From Sphingobacterium puteale (GTDB lineage Bacteria; Bacteroidota; Bacteroidia; Sphingobacteriales; Sphingobacteriaceae): DNA of 64,000 nucleotides. A model generated the notes under the pieces. The model was not told the DNA's origin, made no database searches, and saw nothing but the letters and a program-made list of their open reading frames with translations. This document shows positions 44,532-53,429 of this stretch, piece after piece. Within the stretch, counting starts at the first letter, position 1. Each line of letters begins with the position of its first letter. The DNA lies in contig NZ_RBWS01000008.1 of NCBI RefSeq assembly GCF_003627955.1, forward strand, positions 186,001-250,000, in the 5' to 3' direction. The position numbers were made by a program, and so were the translations under genes.

Positions 44532-45563
44532 ATGAATTATCAACGGGCAGTTTTATTTTCAGGAGGCGGTACTCGCTTTGGCTTGTACCTGGGTATGTAT
44601 GCCGCGTTGGAAGAACTGGGACTAAAACCAGACCTACTAATTGCTAGCTGTGGTGGATCATTGGCTGCTGCGATTATTCAGGCTTTTGCAAGGGATGCAG
44701 AGCGGAAATCCTATCTCCAGTCCGAAGAGTTTTATCGCTTCTTCTGTGGACATCAGCTTACGGAGCAGCGTCATCTTGGCAAATTGGGTTGGTATGTGCT
44801 AAAAAAGCAGTGGGAAAAAGGCTCCGCTCCTTATCTGGAAGATGTCTTTGATCGTTATCTGGTCAAGATGAATCATGATCTTTCGCCCTTATTACCGACT
44901 TTGAACCGACCATTTTCGGAGGAAATACCGTCGATTATTATTGGTTCGAAAATGCTTTTTGACCGCTCAGCAGTTGGGGAGAGACGCGGCGAACGTAAGC
45001 TTTATCAGAAAATCCTGATGGGGAATACAATTGCACTATCAAACGTAAATATAGATAGCATCCAAATCCAAGGTGTAAATTATGATAAAAGTGCCGTTGC
45101 GTCAACAATAGGGATAAATTCGGCGGTAACTTTGTTGGAGGCTGTTCGTATTTCGATGTCCGATATGTTTTATATTGAGCCTGTACAGCGGAAGGGGGAA
45201 TATTATGCCGGCGGAGCCATTGATCTGGTGCCTGTGGAGCTAGCGCAGTCATTGGCGGCGGAAGTGATCTGTGAGCGGAAGCAGCCATATAAACTGCAGG
45301 AAGAAGGATTGGTCAGAGCGGTATTGGGCTTTAGCGGGAACCAACGCCTGCGGGATATTGATCAGCAATTCCAGGAAATCCGATGGATCGATACAAGGGA
45401 TGCTGCAGAGCAGCTGGCAGGAAACTATTGCAAAAAAGGTATAGATTGGCGTAGATTTGAAATAACATTGTCACTTCCGACAGATCTGGATGAATTTGCG
45501 GCTGCCATGGAAGCACAATGGAACTATGGATATCGTAAGACGATGGAGCTGCGCATGACCTAG
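44532..45563 (+). CDS. patatin-fold protein lacking the usual catalytic dyad
   Basis: 343 residues from ATG 44532. The oxyanion loop LFSGGGTRFGLYLG and the following AALEELGLKPDLL match patatin-like phospholipases. Where the family has GxSxG (GTSAG), this protein has ASCGG: Cys replaces the nucleophilic Ser. Where the family has the Asp of DGG or DGA, it has YYAGGAIDLVPVE: Ala replaces Asp. The fold appears kept while classical lipase chemistry should be lost or changed. It is 35 bases after the CdsA-like gene, within the lipid operon. Confidence 0.78.
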   Translation: MNYQRAVLFSGGGTRFGLYLGMYAALEELGLKPDLLIASCGGSLAAAIIQAFARDAERKSYLQSEEFYRFFCGHQLTEQRHLGKLGWYVLKKQWEKGSAPYLEDVFDRYLVKMNHDLSPLLPTLNRPFSEEIPSIIIGSKMLFDRSAVGERRGERKLYQKILMGNTIALSNVNIDSIQIQGVNYDKSAVASTIGINSAVTLLEAVRISMSDMFYIEPVQRKGEYYAGGAIDLVPVELAQSLAAEVICERKQPYKLQEEGLVRAVLGFSGNQRLRDIDQQFQEIRWIDTRDAAEQLAGNYCKKGIDWRRFEITLSLPTDLDEFAAAMEAQWNYGYRKTMELRMT

Positions 45564-45774
45564 TACACAATGTTTCGAAATACGAGGAGTTAAGAAGACA
45601 TTGTACAAGTGGAGCGATCATACACGCTGTACATAAATTATAAAGTTCAGTGGAGTTTGGAAATGTTTATCATTTAATACTGGACTGTTTTAGAATTTAG
45701 TTGACAGAAATAGAAGGATTATTTGTTTGCAAGATAGCCCGGACAGCGGGTAATATTAGCACTATTTTTTTAAT

Positions 45775-46530
45775 ATGAAGGTATTTATCGCAGGCGGAAC
45801 AAGCGGAATAGGTTTGACACTAGCACAAAGCTACCTCCAACAGGGGACTGAAGTTGCGGTATGTGGTCGGAACCTGTCAAAGTTATCTCATCATCCAGCA
45901 TACGATGCGCTCATCAAGTTTGAAGTGGATGTATGTGATCGGGATGCTTTGGCTGATGCCGTTCATTCCTTCTGTCATCAGGGGACATTGGATCTTTTTA
46001 TCAATTGTACAGGAAGCTATGCCGATGACGTGGCACAACGCATCAGTTACGAAGAGGCAAGTGCAATGCTCCAGGTTAATATGCTCGGGACGATCAATTG
46101 TTTTGAAGTCGCCCGCGAAGCCATGCGCGGACAATCAACAGGGCAGATCGCAACCATAGCATCCATCTCGGGGACGCTGGATTTTCCGAATTCAAGTTTG
46201 TACAGCAAAACAAAGCGGGCAGCAATCCAAGTGGCTGATGCTTATCGGCGGGCATTGCTTCCGTATGGGATTGCCGTGACAGTCATCGCACCGGGGTATG
46301 TGGATACAACCAAGCTCCGTCAACTTAATCAGCAGGATCTCTCCAAAAAGCCCTTTTTGATCAGCGTAGACGATGCCGCACAACGCATTTTAAAAGCCAT
46401 ACAGCAAAAGAAAGAAATCGTGATTTTTCCGAAGCGTATGAAATGGCTGATGGGATTTTTAGGCCTGCTCCCCCATGTATTATTAAGTAAAATCATGTTT
46501 AGGAAAGCCAAATGGATGAAAAACGATTAA
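45775..46530 (+). CDS. short-chain dehydrogenase/reductase
   Basis: 251 residues. Rossmann motif AGGTSGIGLTLAQSY, NCTGSY in place of NNAG, catalytic Ser in ASISGT and YSKTK (Tyr-Lys). The last ~25 residues are hydrophobic and basic (MKWLMGFLGLLPHVLLSKIM), suggesting membrane contact and a lipid-type substrate. It overlaps the next gene by 19 bases. The 211-base gap before it (45564-45774) contains a hairpin from GTACACAATGT and ACATTGTAC and may hold a promoter. Confidence 0.88.
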   Translation: MKVFIAGGTSGIGLTLAQSYLQQGTEVAVCGRNLSKLSHHPAYDALIKFEVDVCDRDALADAVHSFCHQGTLDLFINCTGSYADDVAQRISYEEASAMLQVNMLGTINCFEVAREAMRGQSTGQIATIASISGTLDFPNSSLYSKTKRAAIQVADAYRRALLPYGIAVTVIAPGYVDTTKLRQLNQQDLSKKPFLISVDDAAQRILKAIQQKKEIVIFPKRMKWLMGFLGLLPHVLLSKIMFRKAKWMKND

Positions 46531-47897
46531 AGAAAGTGGGTAGGCAGCTCCTTGTTGCCATCTATTGCCTGTTACTTTTTCAACTTACCTATTCTTATAC
46601 AGCAGCCTACGCCTCTAGTTTAGCTGCGGTACCTTCCTTTGTATTCGATTTTGAACAGCATATTCCGTTCATTCCCTGGATGATCTTGCCTTATATGAGC
46701 AGTGGACTGTTTTTTTGCCTCGTGCCGTTTTACTGTCGACAAAAAGGGGAGCTCCTGTGCTATGCAAAGCGATTTACGTTTGTCACCCTGATTGCTGTAC
46801 TATGTTTTCTTCTTTTTCCGCTGCGGTTTTCTTTTGACCGACCGCAGGTCGAAAATCTTTTATTTACCAATTTCTTTTCCTTCTTAGAGAAATATGATTC
46901 ACCTTTTAATCAGGCGCCCTCCCTGCATGTCGCTTATGCCTGTCTTTTTTGGTCGGTGCTGCGCTGGAAGTTCAACGGATGGAAGAAAATAATCTTGGGC
47001 ATCTGGCTCTTGATGATGGGACTAGGGACATTGACGGTATATCAGCACCATGTGATCGACCTATTGACAGCTTGCCTACTGGTTCAGGTCAGTTTTATCC
47101 TCTTTCCGAACGTCATTGAACAGCAACATAATTCACCGCAGAAATCAGGTTTTTATACCCAAAAACTTGATAGTCGTCTTCCGGCGATCCGGAACCAACA
47201 AGTAACGAATAGTTATTACCTCATTGGGTGGCTATTCATGCTACTGGCACTGCTCTGCGAGGGATATTTATTGCTGCTGATTGCTTTTGCTTGGGTAGCC
47301 TTCGACTGTTTTGCAGTTGGTTACAATTACCTATGCGGTAATACAGGTTTTTTGAAGGATAATCGGGGTCGAATCCCGTTGATAAAGAAAGTATTTTACG
47401 CTCCTTACCAAATTGCATACTGGTTGATGTGGCGTTTTTTTAGAAAGAGAAATAATCCACCGCTGATGGAGTTACTGCCACGCTGTTATGTGGGGCCAAG
47501 GTTGGACGCTTCGGAACTAATAGCTTTGGGACTGGATCACAATCTGGTGGTTTTTGACCTCGCAGCTGAGCTGGAGGACGTAAAACTCTTAGGGACCATG
47601 GAAAAGTATTATTCTTTTCCTTTGCTGGATATCGCGAAGGTCGATGTGGAAGATGCCCATGTGATCATAGACGCCATGCTATCTGCTTACCGGAACTTGG
47701 ATGAGCATGAAAATATGGTCATTCATTGTACGATGGGCTATAGTAGAAGTATGATTTTTGCTATTCTGATAATGCAGGAATTATTATCTTTAGATTTAAA
47801 TAAAGCTATTGATCGAGTGAAGTCGATCAATAGGCATATGGTACTGCGGGCTCATGCGATCCAGTTGATGAAAATTATCGTCGCTGGCCGATCCTGA
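46512..47897 (+). CDS. PAP2 / dual-specificity phosphatase fusion (YnbD-like)
   Basis: 461 residues. N-terminal membrane half (about six helices) with the PAP2 motifs APSLHVAYA and TVYQHHVIDLL. After more helices, the C-terminal ~130 residues are a cytosolic dual-specificity phosphatase domain with the catalytic loop VIHCTMGYSRSM (HCx5R). PAP2 parts normally remove phosphate from lipid phosphates, so two phosphatase centres sit in one protein. The same fusion defines E. coli YnbD. Confidence 0.85.
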   Translation: MDEKRLKKVGRQLLVAIYCLLLFQLTYSYTAAYASSLAAVPSFVFDFEQHIPFIPWMILPYMSSGLFFCLVPFYCRQKGELLCYAKRFTFVTLIAVLCFLLFPLRFSFDRPQVENLLFTNFFSFLEKYDSPFNQAPSLHVAYACLFWSVLRWKFNGWKKIILGIWLLMMGLGTLTVYQHHVIDLLTACLLVQVSFILFPNVIEQQHNSPQKSGFYTQKLDSRLPAIRNQQVTNSYYLIGWLFMLLALLCEGYLLLLIAFAWVAFDCFAVGYNYLCGNTGFLKDNRGRIPLIKKVFYAPYQIAYWLMWRFFRKRNNPPLMELLPRCYVGPRLDASELIALGLDHNLVVFDLAAELEDVKLLGTMEKYYSFPLLDIAKVDVEDAHVIIDAMLSAYRNLDEHENMVIHCTMGYSRSMIFAILIMQELLSLDLNKAIDRVKSINRHMVLRAHAIQLMKIIVAGRS

Positions 47898-47992
47898 TCA
47901 AAAAGGTGGCTTGGTCTTTGTTTTTAATAGCGACAGCTGAATAGATACAGAAATTACATGCCCATTGTATAGATGGAATAAATTATAAAAAG

Positions 47993-49699
47993 ATGAAATC
48001 AGGTTATTTTAAGAGTTTCGATCAAGGGGAACTGCTATATCGTGTTTGGAATTATCAAAAGGGACAAAAGACTTTGGTTGTATTGCACCGTGGGCATGAA
48101 CATTCGGGACGCCTGCAGGAGATGGCTACCGATCCACAGTTTGCCGATTATTCCATCTTTGCATTTGACCTGCGCGGACATGGTTATACCAAAGTACCGG
48201 TATCGCCCGTTTTCATGGATAATGTGCGCGATCTGGATTGTTTTGTGTCCTATATCCGCCTGGAATATGCGGTTGAGACAAAGGATGTTTTCGTCATCGC
48301 CAATAGTATTGCTGGGGTCATTGTGAGTGCTTGGGTACATGATTTTGCTCCTCCGATTGCAGGTATGGCTTTATTGGCCCCTGCCTTTGAGATTAAACTG
48401 TATGTACCATTGGCCAACCAGATGATTGCGCTTGGAACCAAGCTGAAAAAGGACCTTGTTATCCAAAGCTATGTCAAGGCGAAGGTCCTGACCCATGATG
48501 TCGAGCAACAACAGGCTTATGACTCTGATCCCCTAATCTCAAAATCCATTAACGGCGCTTTATTGGTCGACCTATTGAAAGCCGGTGAGCGTATCGTTGA
48601 GGATGCTGCCGCAATCGATATTCCCGTGATTGTGCTATCCGCCGAAAAGGACTATGTGGTTAAAAACTCGGTGCAAAAGCAATTCTTCGTGTCCATTGCT
48701 TCTAAGCTGAAGACATTTATTACCCTACGTAATTTTTATCATGGTATCCTGTTTGAATCCAACAGGCAGAAAGTCTATACCTATTTAAAAGATTTTATTA
48801 CGAAAGCCTATGCAAGGCAAAAGCCTGAACAGGGGCTGGAGCCTGACGAGTTTTCGGTAAAAGAATATGAAAAATTGTATCATAAGGTGATGCCTGCGGC
48901 TGAGAAGCTAAACTATGCTTTTCAGAAATGGACTTTAGGCAAGATCGGATCATTGAGTCATGGGATGAACTTAGGGCTTCAGTTTGGTTTTGATTCAGGA
49001 ATTTCATTGGATTACGTCTATCGCAATGAGCCGAAGGGTAGGTTGGGGTTAGGGAAAATCATTGATAAAGGGTACTTGGAAGCGATCGGCTGGAAAGGGA
49101 TCCGTATACGTAAACAGCATCTATTACGCCTATTGGAAGAGAATATCGCGCAGGTCAAGTCTACGGGGCGACCTGTGAAAATCTTGGATATCGCTGGTGG
49201 CACGGGAAATTATCTATTTGATATCAAAGAAAAATATCCCGAAGTGGAGATTGTGATCAACGAGTTTCTATTGCCCAATATTGCAGTGGGGGAGAAAATC
49301 ATCAAGAAGAAAGGGCTCCAGGGAATACGTTTCACTAATTACGATTGTTTTGATACGGAGACTTACGGCAAACTGGAATTTGAACCTAATATTGTGGTAA
49401 TCTCCGGTATTTTCGAATTATTTGGCAACAATGACATGGCCAGCAGGGCGGTACATGGTGCGACTTCCATTTGTGAGGAAAACAGCCATCTGGTCTATAC
49501 CGGACAGCCATGGCATCCACAATTGAAAATGATCGCTTATGTGTTGAACAGTCATCAGAAGAAAGACTGGGTCATGCGCCGACGTTCGCAGAAAGAACTG
49601 GACCGGATTATGGCTTATAACGGGGTAGCCAAGGAGCGGATGCTTATTGACGATTACGGAATATTTACCGTTTCTTCGGGAGCTGTGAAGGTCGGATAA
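47993..49699 (+). CDS. alpha/beta hydrolase - SAM methyltransferase fusion (YnbC-like)
   Basis: 568 residues. Residues ~1-270 are an alpha/beta hydrolase of the monoacylglycerol lipase kind: VVLHRGHEHSGRLQEMA, FAFDLRGHGYT, nucleophile in ANSIAGV, Asp in LSAEKDYVV and His in NFYHGILFE. Residues ~300-568 form a class I methyltransferase with KILDIAGGTGNYLFDIKEKY and NIVVISGIFELFGN. The same two-domain fusion defines E. coli YnbC. Last gene of the lipid operon, 95 bases after the phosphatase. Confidence 0.87.
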   Translation: MKSGYFKSFDQGELLYRVWNYQKGQKTLVVLHRGHEHSGRLQEMATDPQFADYSIFAFDLRGHGYTKVPVSPVFMDNVRDLDCFVSYIRLEYAVETKDVFVIANSIAGVIVSAWVHDFAPPIAGMALLAPAFEIKLYVPLANQMIALGTKLKKDLVIQSYVKAKVLTHDVEQQQAYDSDPLISKSINGALLVDLLKAGERIVEDAAAIDIPVIVLSAEKDYVVKNSVQKQFFVSIASKLKTFITLRNFYHGILFESNRQKVYTYLKDFITKAYARQKPEQGLEPDEFSVKEYEKLYHKVMPAAEKLNYAFQKWTLGKIGSLSHGMNLGLQFGFDSGISLDYVYRNEPKGRLGLGKIIDKGYLEAIGWKGIRIRKQHLLRLLEENIAQVKSTGRPVKILDIAGGTGNYLFDIKEKYPEVEIVINEFLLPNIAVGEKIIKKKGLQGIRFTNYDCFDTETYGKLEFEPNIVVISGIFELFGNNDMASRAVHGATSICEENSHLVYTGQPWHPQLKMIAYVLNSHQKKDWVMRRRSQKELDRIMAYNGVAKERMLIDDYGIFTVSSGAVKVG

Positions 49700-49777
49700 T
49701 CGTATTTTCGAATGATCTGTAGACAGAACCGTAGCCAAGTAAGTTGTTGAATTTCTTTTAGTTGTGTTAAATAGGAT

Positions 49778-49839
49778 GGGGGTCAAATTGCGCCAAATTT
49801 ATAGCTTTCAGGTTATGGATTTGGCGCAATTTGATCCCC
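49778..49839. repeat. 62-base palindromic element with 21-base arms
   Basis: GGGGGTCAAATTGCGCCAAAT (49778-49798, arm of 21) pairs with 49819-49839 with a single wobble, around a 20-base loop. No T-run follows. The arms resemble terminal inverted repeats of a very small non-coding mobile element. No transposase is near. Confidence 0.65.
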
Positions 49840-49869
49840 TGTTTATTGTTCTTATTGCAGATATGATGA

Positions 49870-50022
49870 TATAATGGTAGTACTGAGGGTCCTGATCACC
49901 GCTTGAGGCTGAGATATAGGATTGTATATAATGAGTTTCTTAAAATTACTGTTGAAACTTTTGAAGATGAAGTTTGTAAAACATTGAGCATAAACTGGAA
50001 GAAAATTGCTAAATTTGAATAG
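49870..50022 (+). pseudogene. 50-codon open fragment without start
   Basis: After a TGA the frame runs YNGSTEGPDHRLRLRYRIVY, then NEFLKITVETFEDEVCKTLS and INWKKIAKFE to a TAG at 50022. It has no Met and looks protein-like, so it may be the tail of a lost gene. Family not recognised. Confidence 0.3.
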
Positions 50023-50037
50023 TAAGTGTTAAAAGTT

Positions 50038-50271
50038 ATGAATGCACAGACCTTAAATAAAAAATTAGAATTAATTCAATGGTTAGCGACGTTGGAAGAT
50101 AGTTCTATTATCGAAAAACTACTAAAGTTTAGGGAAGAGGAGGTAAAAGACTGGTGGGATTCGGCTTCTGAGGCAGAGAAGATTTCAATTGAAAAGGGCG
50201 TTCGCGAGGCAGATAATAAAGATCTAAAAAATCATTCTTCAGCTCGAAAGATCTATGAAAAGTGGTTATAA
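50038..50271 (+). CDS. probable antitoxin of a ParE/RelE-type module
   Basis: 77 residues from ATG 50038. Helical, acidic: TLNKKLELIQWLATLEDSSI, then EEVKDWWDSASEAEKISIEK. It overlaps the toxin gene by 17 bases, the usual antitoxin-first order. Small antitoxins of this kind (single helical strand wrapping the toxin) are common in Bacteroidota. The DNA-binding part is not obvious. Confidence 0.65.
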   Translation: MNAQTLNKKLELIQWLATLEDSSIIEKLLKFREEEVKDWWDSASEAEKISIEKGVREADNKDLKNHSSARKIYEKWL

Positions 50272-50554
50272 TATTCTATGGACTCCAAATGCATTAAACG
50301 AGCTAGAGAAGACAATAGAATATCTTGAAGAGAACTTTAGCGAAAAAGAGATCAGAAAATTAGCTCAAAAGATTGAAAAGATCGCAGTATTGATTTCTCA
50401 AAATCCTTATATTTTCCCTAAATCTGAGCGTCAAAATATCTATAAAGCAGTTATTCTGAAATTTAATACGATGTATTATCGTGTGCGAAATGATAACGTA
50501 GAGATTATTTCATTCTTTTCAAATAGACAAAGCTTGACAAGAAGAAAGATATAG
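50255..50554 (+). CDS. ParE/RelE-family toxin
   Basis: 99 residues: ILWTPNALNELEKTIEYLEE, RKLAQKIEKIAVLISQNPYI, KAVILKFNTMYYRV and VEIISFFSNRQ give the beta-alpha-alpha-beta layout of the RelE/ParE superfamily. The C-terminal strand and basic tail (SLTRRKI) fit. Whether it cuts mRNA or acts on gyrase cannot be told. Confidence 0.8.
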   Translation: MKSGYNILWTPNALNELEKTIEYLEENFSEKEIRKLAQKIEKIAVLISQNPYIFPKSERQNIYKAVILKFNTMYYRVRNDNVEIISFFSNRQSLTRRKI

Positions 50555-50617
50555 CAGTTATATACAATAGGCTTCACCTAACCTATATTACTTTTTTTAT
50601 AAATCCTAATTCAACTT

Positions 50618-50886
50618 TTATTTCCGGCGGAAATGTTTTTCCTTAAAAAATTCCAAAGAAATGGAATTTCCTGCACTGAATTGATCCATACTTTCTTCAA
50701 TACATCTTTCGATATGCTTTGGAATACGAATTCCCTTAGATTCGAAGGCTCCTTTAAAGCTTAAAAAATTGCTTTGACCGTTTCGGGCTGTACCTGATAT
50801 TCAGTATGTGTTGTAGAAGCTTCCATAATGATGATATTGACTTTAACAAAGCTGCTGAAATTATTGGTCTCTTCTTTTCTATTCAT
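50618..50886 (-). pseudogene. small gene broken by a one-base shift in a T-tract
   Basis: The first part, ATG 50886 to TAA 50761, gives 41 codons (MNRKEETNNFSSF...VQPETVKAIF). The second frame, ending TAA 50618, continues LSFKGAFESKGIRIPKHIER and CIEESMDQFSAGNSISLEFF. One more T in the run at 50763-50768 would join them into an 89-residue protein (or 69 from the Met at 50826). It could be an antitoxin-like or regulatory protein. Sequencing error, real decay or slippage are all possible. Confidence 0.55.
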
Positions 50887-51054
50887 CAGCAATCATAGAA
50901 TAATTTATTTAAAAATTTTATAATTGTATAGATTATCTTTATTTTTGTTTTGAAATATCAAATAATGGTTAGAGTAGTGCTTCATGGTACAAGTCAACCT
51001 AGTGATGTTTCGAACGAGTGATAAAATTATAAACCAATATAAATTTTTAAGATT

Positions 51055-52017
51055 ATGAATAATGTTGTGAATGGTAGCGGCGGGTTAAGAATTGAAAATA
51101 ATGGGCCAGTTACCAAAAATGAAAATCAGAAAACAACGAACCATATCTATCTCCATCCTGGAGAACGAAGTGGTGAATTTGAACGATGGATGCGTGAAAT
51201 TGGCGGATTGCTCCAAATAGATCGAGAGTATTCGGCGTTAAAACCACTTTTAGATCTTATTGTTGCAGTTTTGGAACCTGACCGGATTTTTCTGATACCG
51301 CATCCTGCTATTGAAAAGTGTGATGTCAAAGCCTGTATGGAGATTATCTTGATACTTGATGGCTGGGAATATGATTTAAATCGGAACGAGCCAATTGTAA
51401 GAAGTATCCTTGAGCTCGTTTGCTTGAGGCAAAGTATTATTGTGTTTAATCTATTTGCAAAGAAAGAATGGGAGAAAAAACTGGAGAAAGAATATTATTA
51501 CTATATGGCGCATTGTCGATCTAAATTTCTGGTGTTTTCGGGCAATCCATATCGTTTGATCGATTCAGAGGATAGCTCGATAGAAAATTCAAAAGAAATC
51601 TTTTCCGGTAAATTTAATAACCAAATTACGAAAACAGAGCGGTTTCTGGAAAAATGTAAAACACTGTTATCGGACGATGAAGTTATTCCAGATCTAGCCT
51701 ATGCCCTTATATCATCATGTCTAAAACAGATCTACAGCCTAGTCATTAGTACTTTTTCGTTAGATATTCCAGTTTTAAGCGGAACCTGTAAAGAACTCGA
51801 GGAAATGGCTGCCAGAGTGCTGCCACAATTGCGGGGGCAGATCAAGAAAAATATTGATAATTATCCAACGTTAGATGTGCTTGATTTCGAGAATTTTGAA
51901 GATGATAAATTGCGCATGAAGAGTCGCATTCCCGATATGGTGGAACTTGAACGTTTATTAGACATTGCTAAAATTGCTTTTGAGCAGAAGATGGTCGTAT
52001 TATTTGGTCGTGAATAA
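51055..52017 (+). CDS. uncharacterised protein, possible degenerate nucleotidyltransferase-HEPN
   Basis: 320 residues, no signal peptide. Residues ~60-165 (LKPLLDLIVAVLEPDRIFLI, later EIILILDGWEYDLNRN and SIIVFNLFAKKEWEKKL) recall the layout of minimal nucleotidyltransferases, but the GSxARG and DxD residues are missing. Residues ~190-285 (FLEKCKTLLSDDEVIPDLAY, ALISSCLKQIYSLVI) look HEPN-like. The N-terminal ~35 residues are polar and probably disordered. Similarity is by eye and weak. It may form a pair with the gene at 52188. The 480-base gap before it holds the broken gene at 50618-50886; 52018-52187 after it holds nothing seen. Confidence 0.55.
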   Translation: MNNVVNGSGGLRIENNGPVTKNENQKTTNHIYLHPGERSGEFERWMREIGGLLQIDREYSALKPLLDLIVAVLEPDRIFLIPHPAIEKCDVKACMEIILILDGWEYDLNRNEPIVRSILELVCLRQSIIVFNLFAKKEWEKKLEKEYYYYMAHCRSKFLVFSGNPYRLIDSEDSSIENSKEIFSGKFNNQITKTERFLEKCKTLLSDDEVIPDLAYALISSCLKQIYSLVISTFSLDIPVLSGTCKELEEMAARVLPQLRGQIKKNIDNYPTLDVLDFENFEDDKLRMKSRIPDMVELERLLDIAKIAFEQKMVVLFGRE

Positions 52018-52187
52018 ACTTTGTAGTAGATAATAAGGCTGTAGTATCAAAGCTGTATAAATTCATGGGTGACATATTAAGCTTTTCACCACTTATCGTG
52101 GCGATCCTAAAATAAGAATTCTACAGATTAATAAAGGATCTGCGCTAAAGCAGATAAATACGTCGACAGTTAAATAAAATCAGCATT

Positions 52188-53429
52188 ATGGAAAATCAAT
52201 ATTTAAGAAATCCTGAGGATGAATATGAAATCCCATGGTTTTTAGTAGGAGGGGGGATTTTCGAGTCTATTCAAGATGATACTTTTGAATCCTTTAACGA
52301 GAAATTATGGAATATATTGATCGCTTTAACATCAAAAAATAAAAAAGATGAAGAGGAACGAAAGCAATTAGTTGCGCATCTAGATAAGGTTATATTGATG
52401 GTCAAGGGCTGTCATTATTTTTTACACCATAAAAAGCGGTTAAATTATGAGGAAGAATGGATCGATATAAAATGGTATAAAAACCCATATAGGTGCAGTA
52501 AGAATTATCGGCCAAAAAGGGATAAAAAACTCAATCATCATTTGGCCCATTTTGAATACCCGTTTACAAAACTCTCCAGAAAAGAGATCCAAAACTTCCC
52601 AAAGGCCTTTAAGAATTTTTTTTCGAAAATGGATCTATCCTCTTGGCTTAATCTCCTTGGTGATTGGAAAAACTGTTTACTGTACGACGAAAGCTTAGTT
52701 GAGTGGATGGTAGATGATGCCCCACTAGAAACCTATGAACAATTGTTAAAACTACATGAGGCAAGCATTGTGGCATACAATTGGGCTGAAGCTGATTATC
52801 CTCCACCCAATAAGCATTTAATTATAGATTATTTGCTATCCAATTATGTCGATAGCTATCGCAGTGCAAGTCCCTATAAACGGATTGAGCAAATTTTTTA
52901 TGAGAAGAATTATACAGATCTCCGTGAAGGTATCGTGAGTTTATATCCATTACAATCTTCTGAAAATAAACCGCCCAATATAGAGATTGATGATCTACGA
53001 TACACATTGAGATGGTTATTGGAGACTGGTTGGTTACTGTTGCAAACAGACTATTTTCCGGAGGACTGGTTGGATCCGGATGCAGCTAACTTTTTACGAT
53101 GTCCAATCAACAAAGAGGAATTATATTTCTGGAGGCCTAAATCGCTGAGTAGTAAAGAACAGAAAAATCTGAGAAAAACATTGTCCAAATTATATTATGG
53201 AATTGATGTGCGGAAAAATATTTCCGTCGTAGATGGGCGAATCATTTTCCAATATGAGCGTGGATGGTCGGCAGGAATGGTGGAAGAAGAGCTAGAAACT
53301 CGTAATCGACTTCTGAAGACATTGGATATATTAACGTTGGTTTTATTGGATTTATGCAAGCGTAGAACAAAGCCCGAAGGTATTTGCTATCCACCTGAGA
53401 AAACTGAGAAAGTTGAAGAAAAAGAATGA
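52188..53429 (+). CDS. uncharacterised 413-residue protein
   Basis: No family recognised. A soluble protein rich in Trp, Tyr, Lys and Glu (YEEEWIDIKWYKNPYRCSKN, HHLAHFEYPFTKLSRKEI, LRWLLETGWLLLQTDYFPED). No membrane helices or clear catalytic motif. AT-rich compared with the neighbouring lipid operon, and same strand as the gene at 51055, so possibly part of an accessory pair. It ends directly at a hairpin. Confidence 0.6.
   Translation: MENQYLRNPEDEYEIPWFLVGGGIFESIQDDTFESFNEKLWNILIALTSKNKKDEEERKQLVAHLDKVILMVKGCHYFLHHKKRLNYEEEWIDIKWYKNPYRCSKNYRPKRDKKLNHHLAHFEYPFTKLSRKEIQNFPKAFKNFFSKMDLSSWLNLLGDWKNCLLYDESLVEWMVDDAPLETYEQLLKLHEASIVAYNWAEADYPPPNKHLIIDYLLSNYVDSYRSASPYKRIEQIFYEKNYTDLREGIVSLYPLQSSENKPPNIEIDDLRYTLRWLLETGWLLLQTDYFPEDWLDPDAANFLRCPINKEELYFWRPKSLSSKEQKNLRKTLSKLYYGIDVRKNISVVDGRIIFQYERGWSAGMVEEELETRNRLLKTLDILTLVLLDLCKRRTKPEGICYPPEKTEKVEEKE

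Noticed and set aside
49778-49839. Intrinsic terminator of the lipid operon
   Set aside because: Arms are long and perfect, but no T-run follows on either strand; a palindromic repeat fits better.
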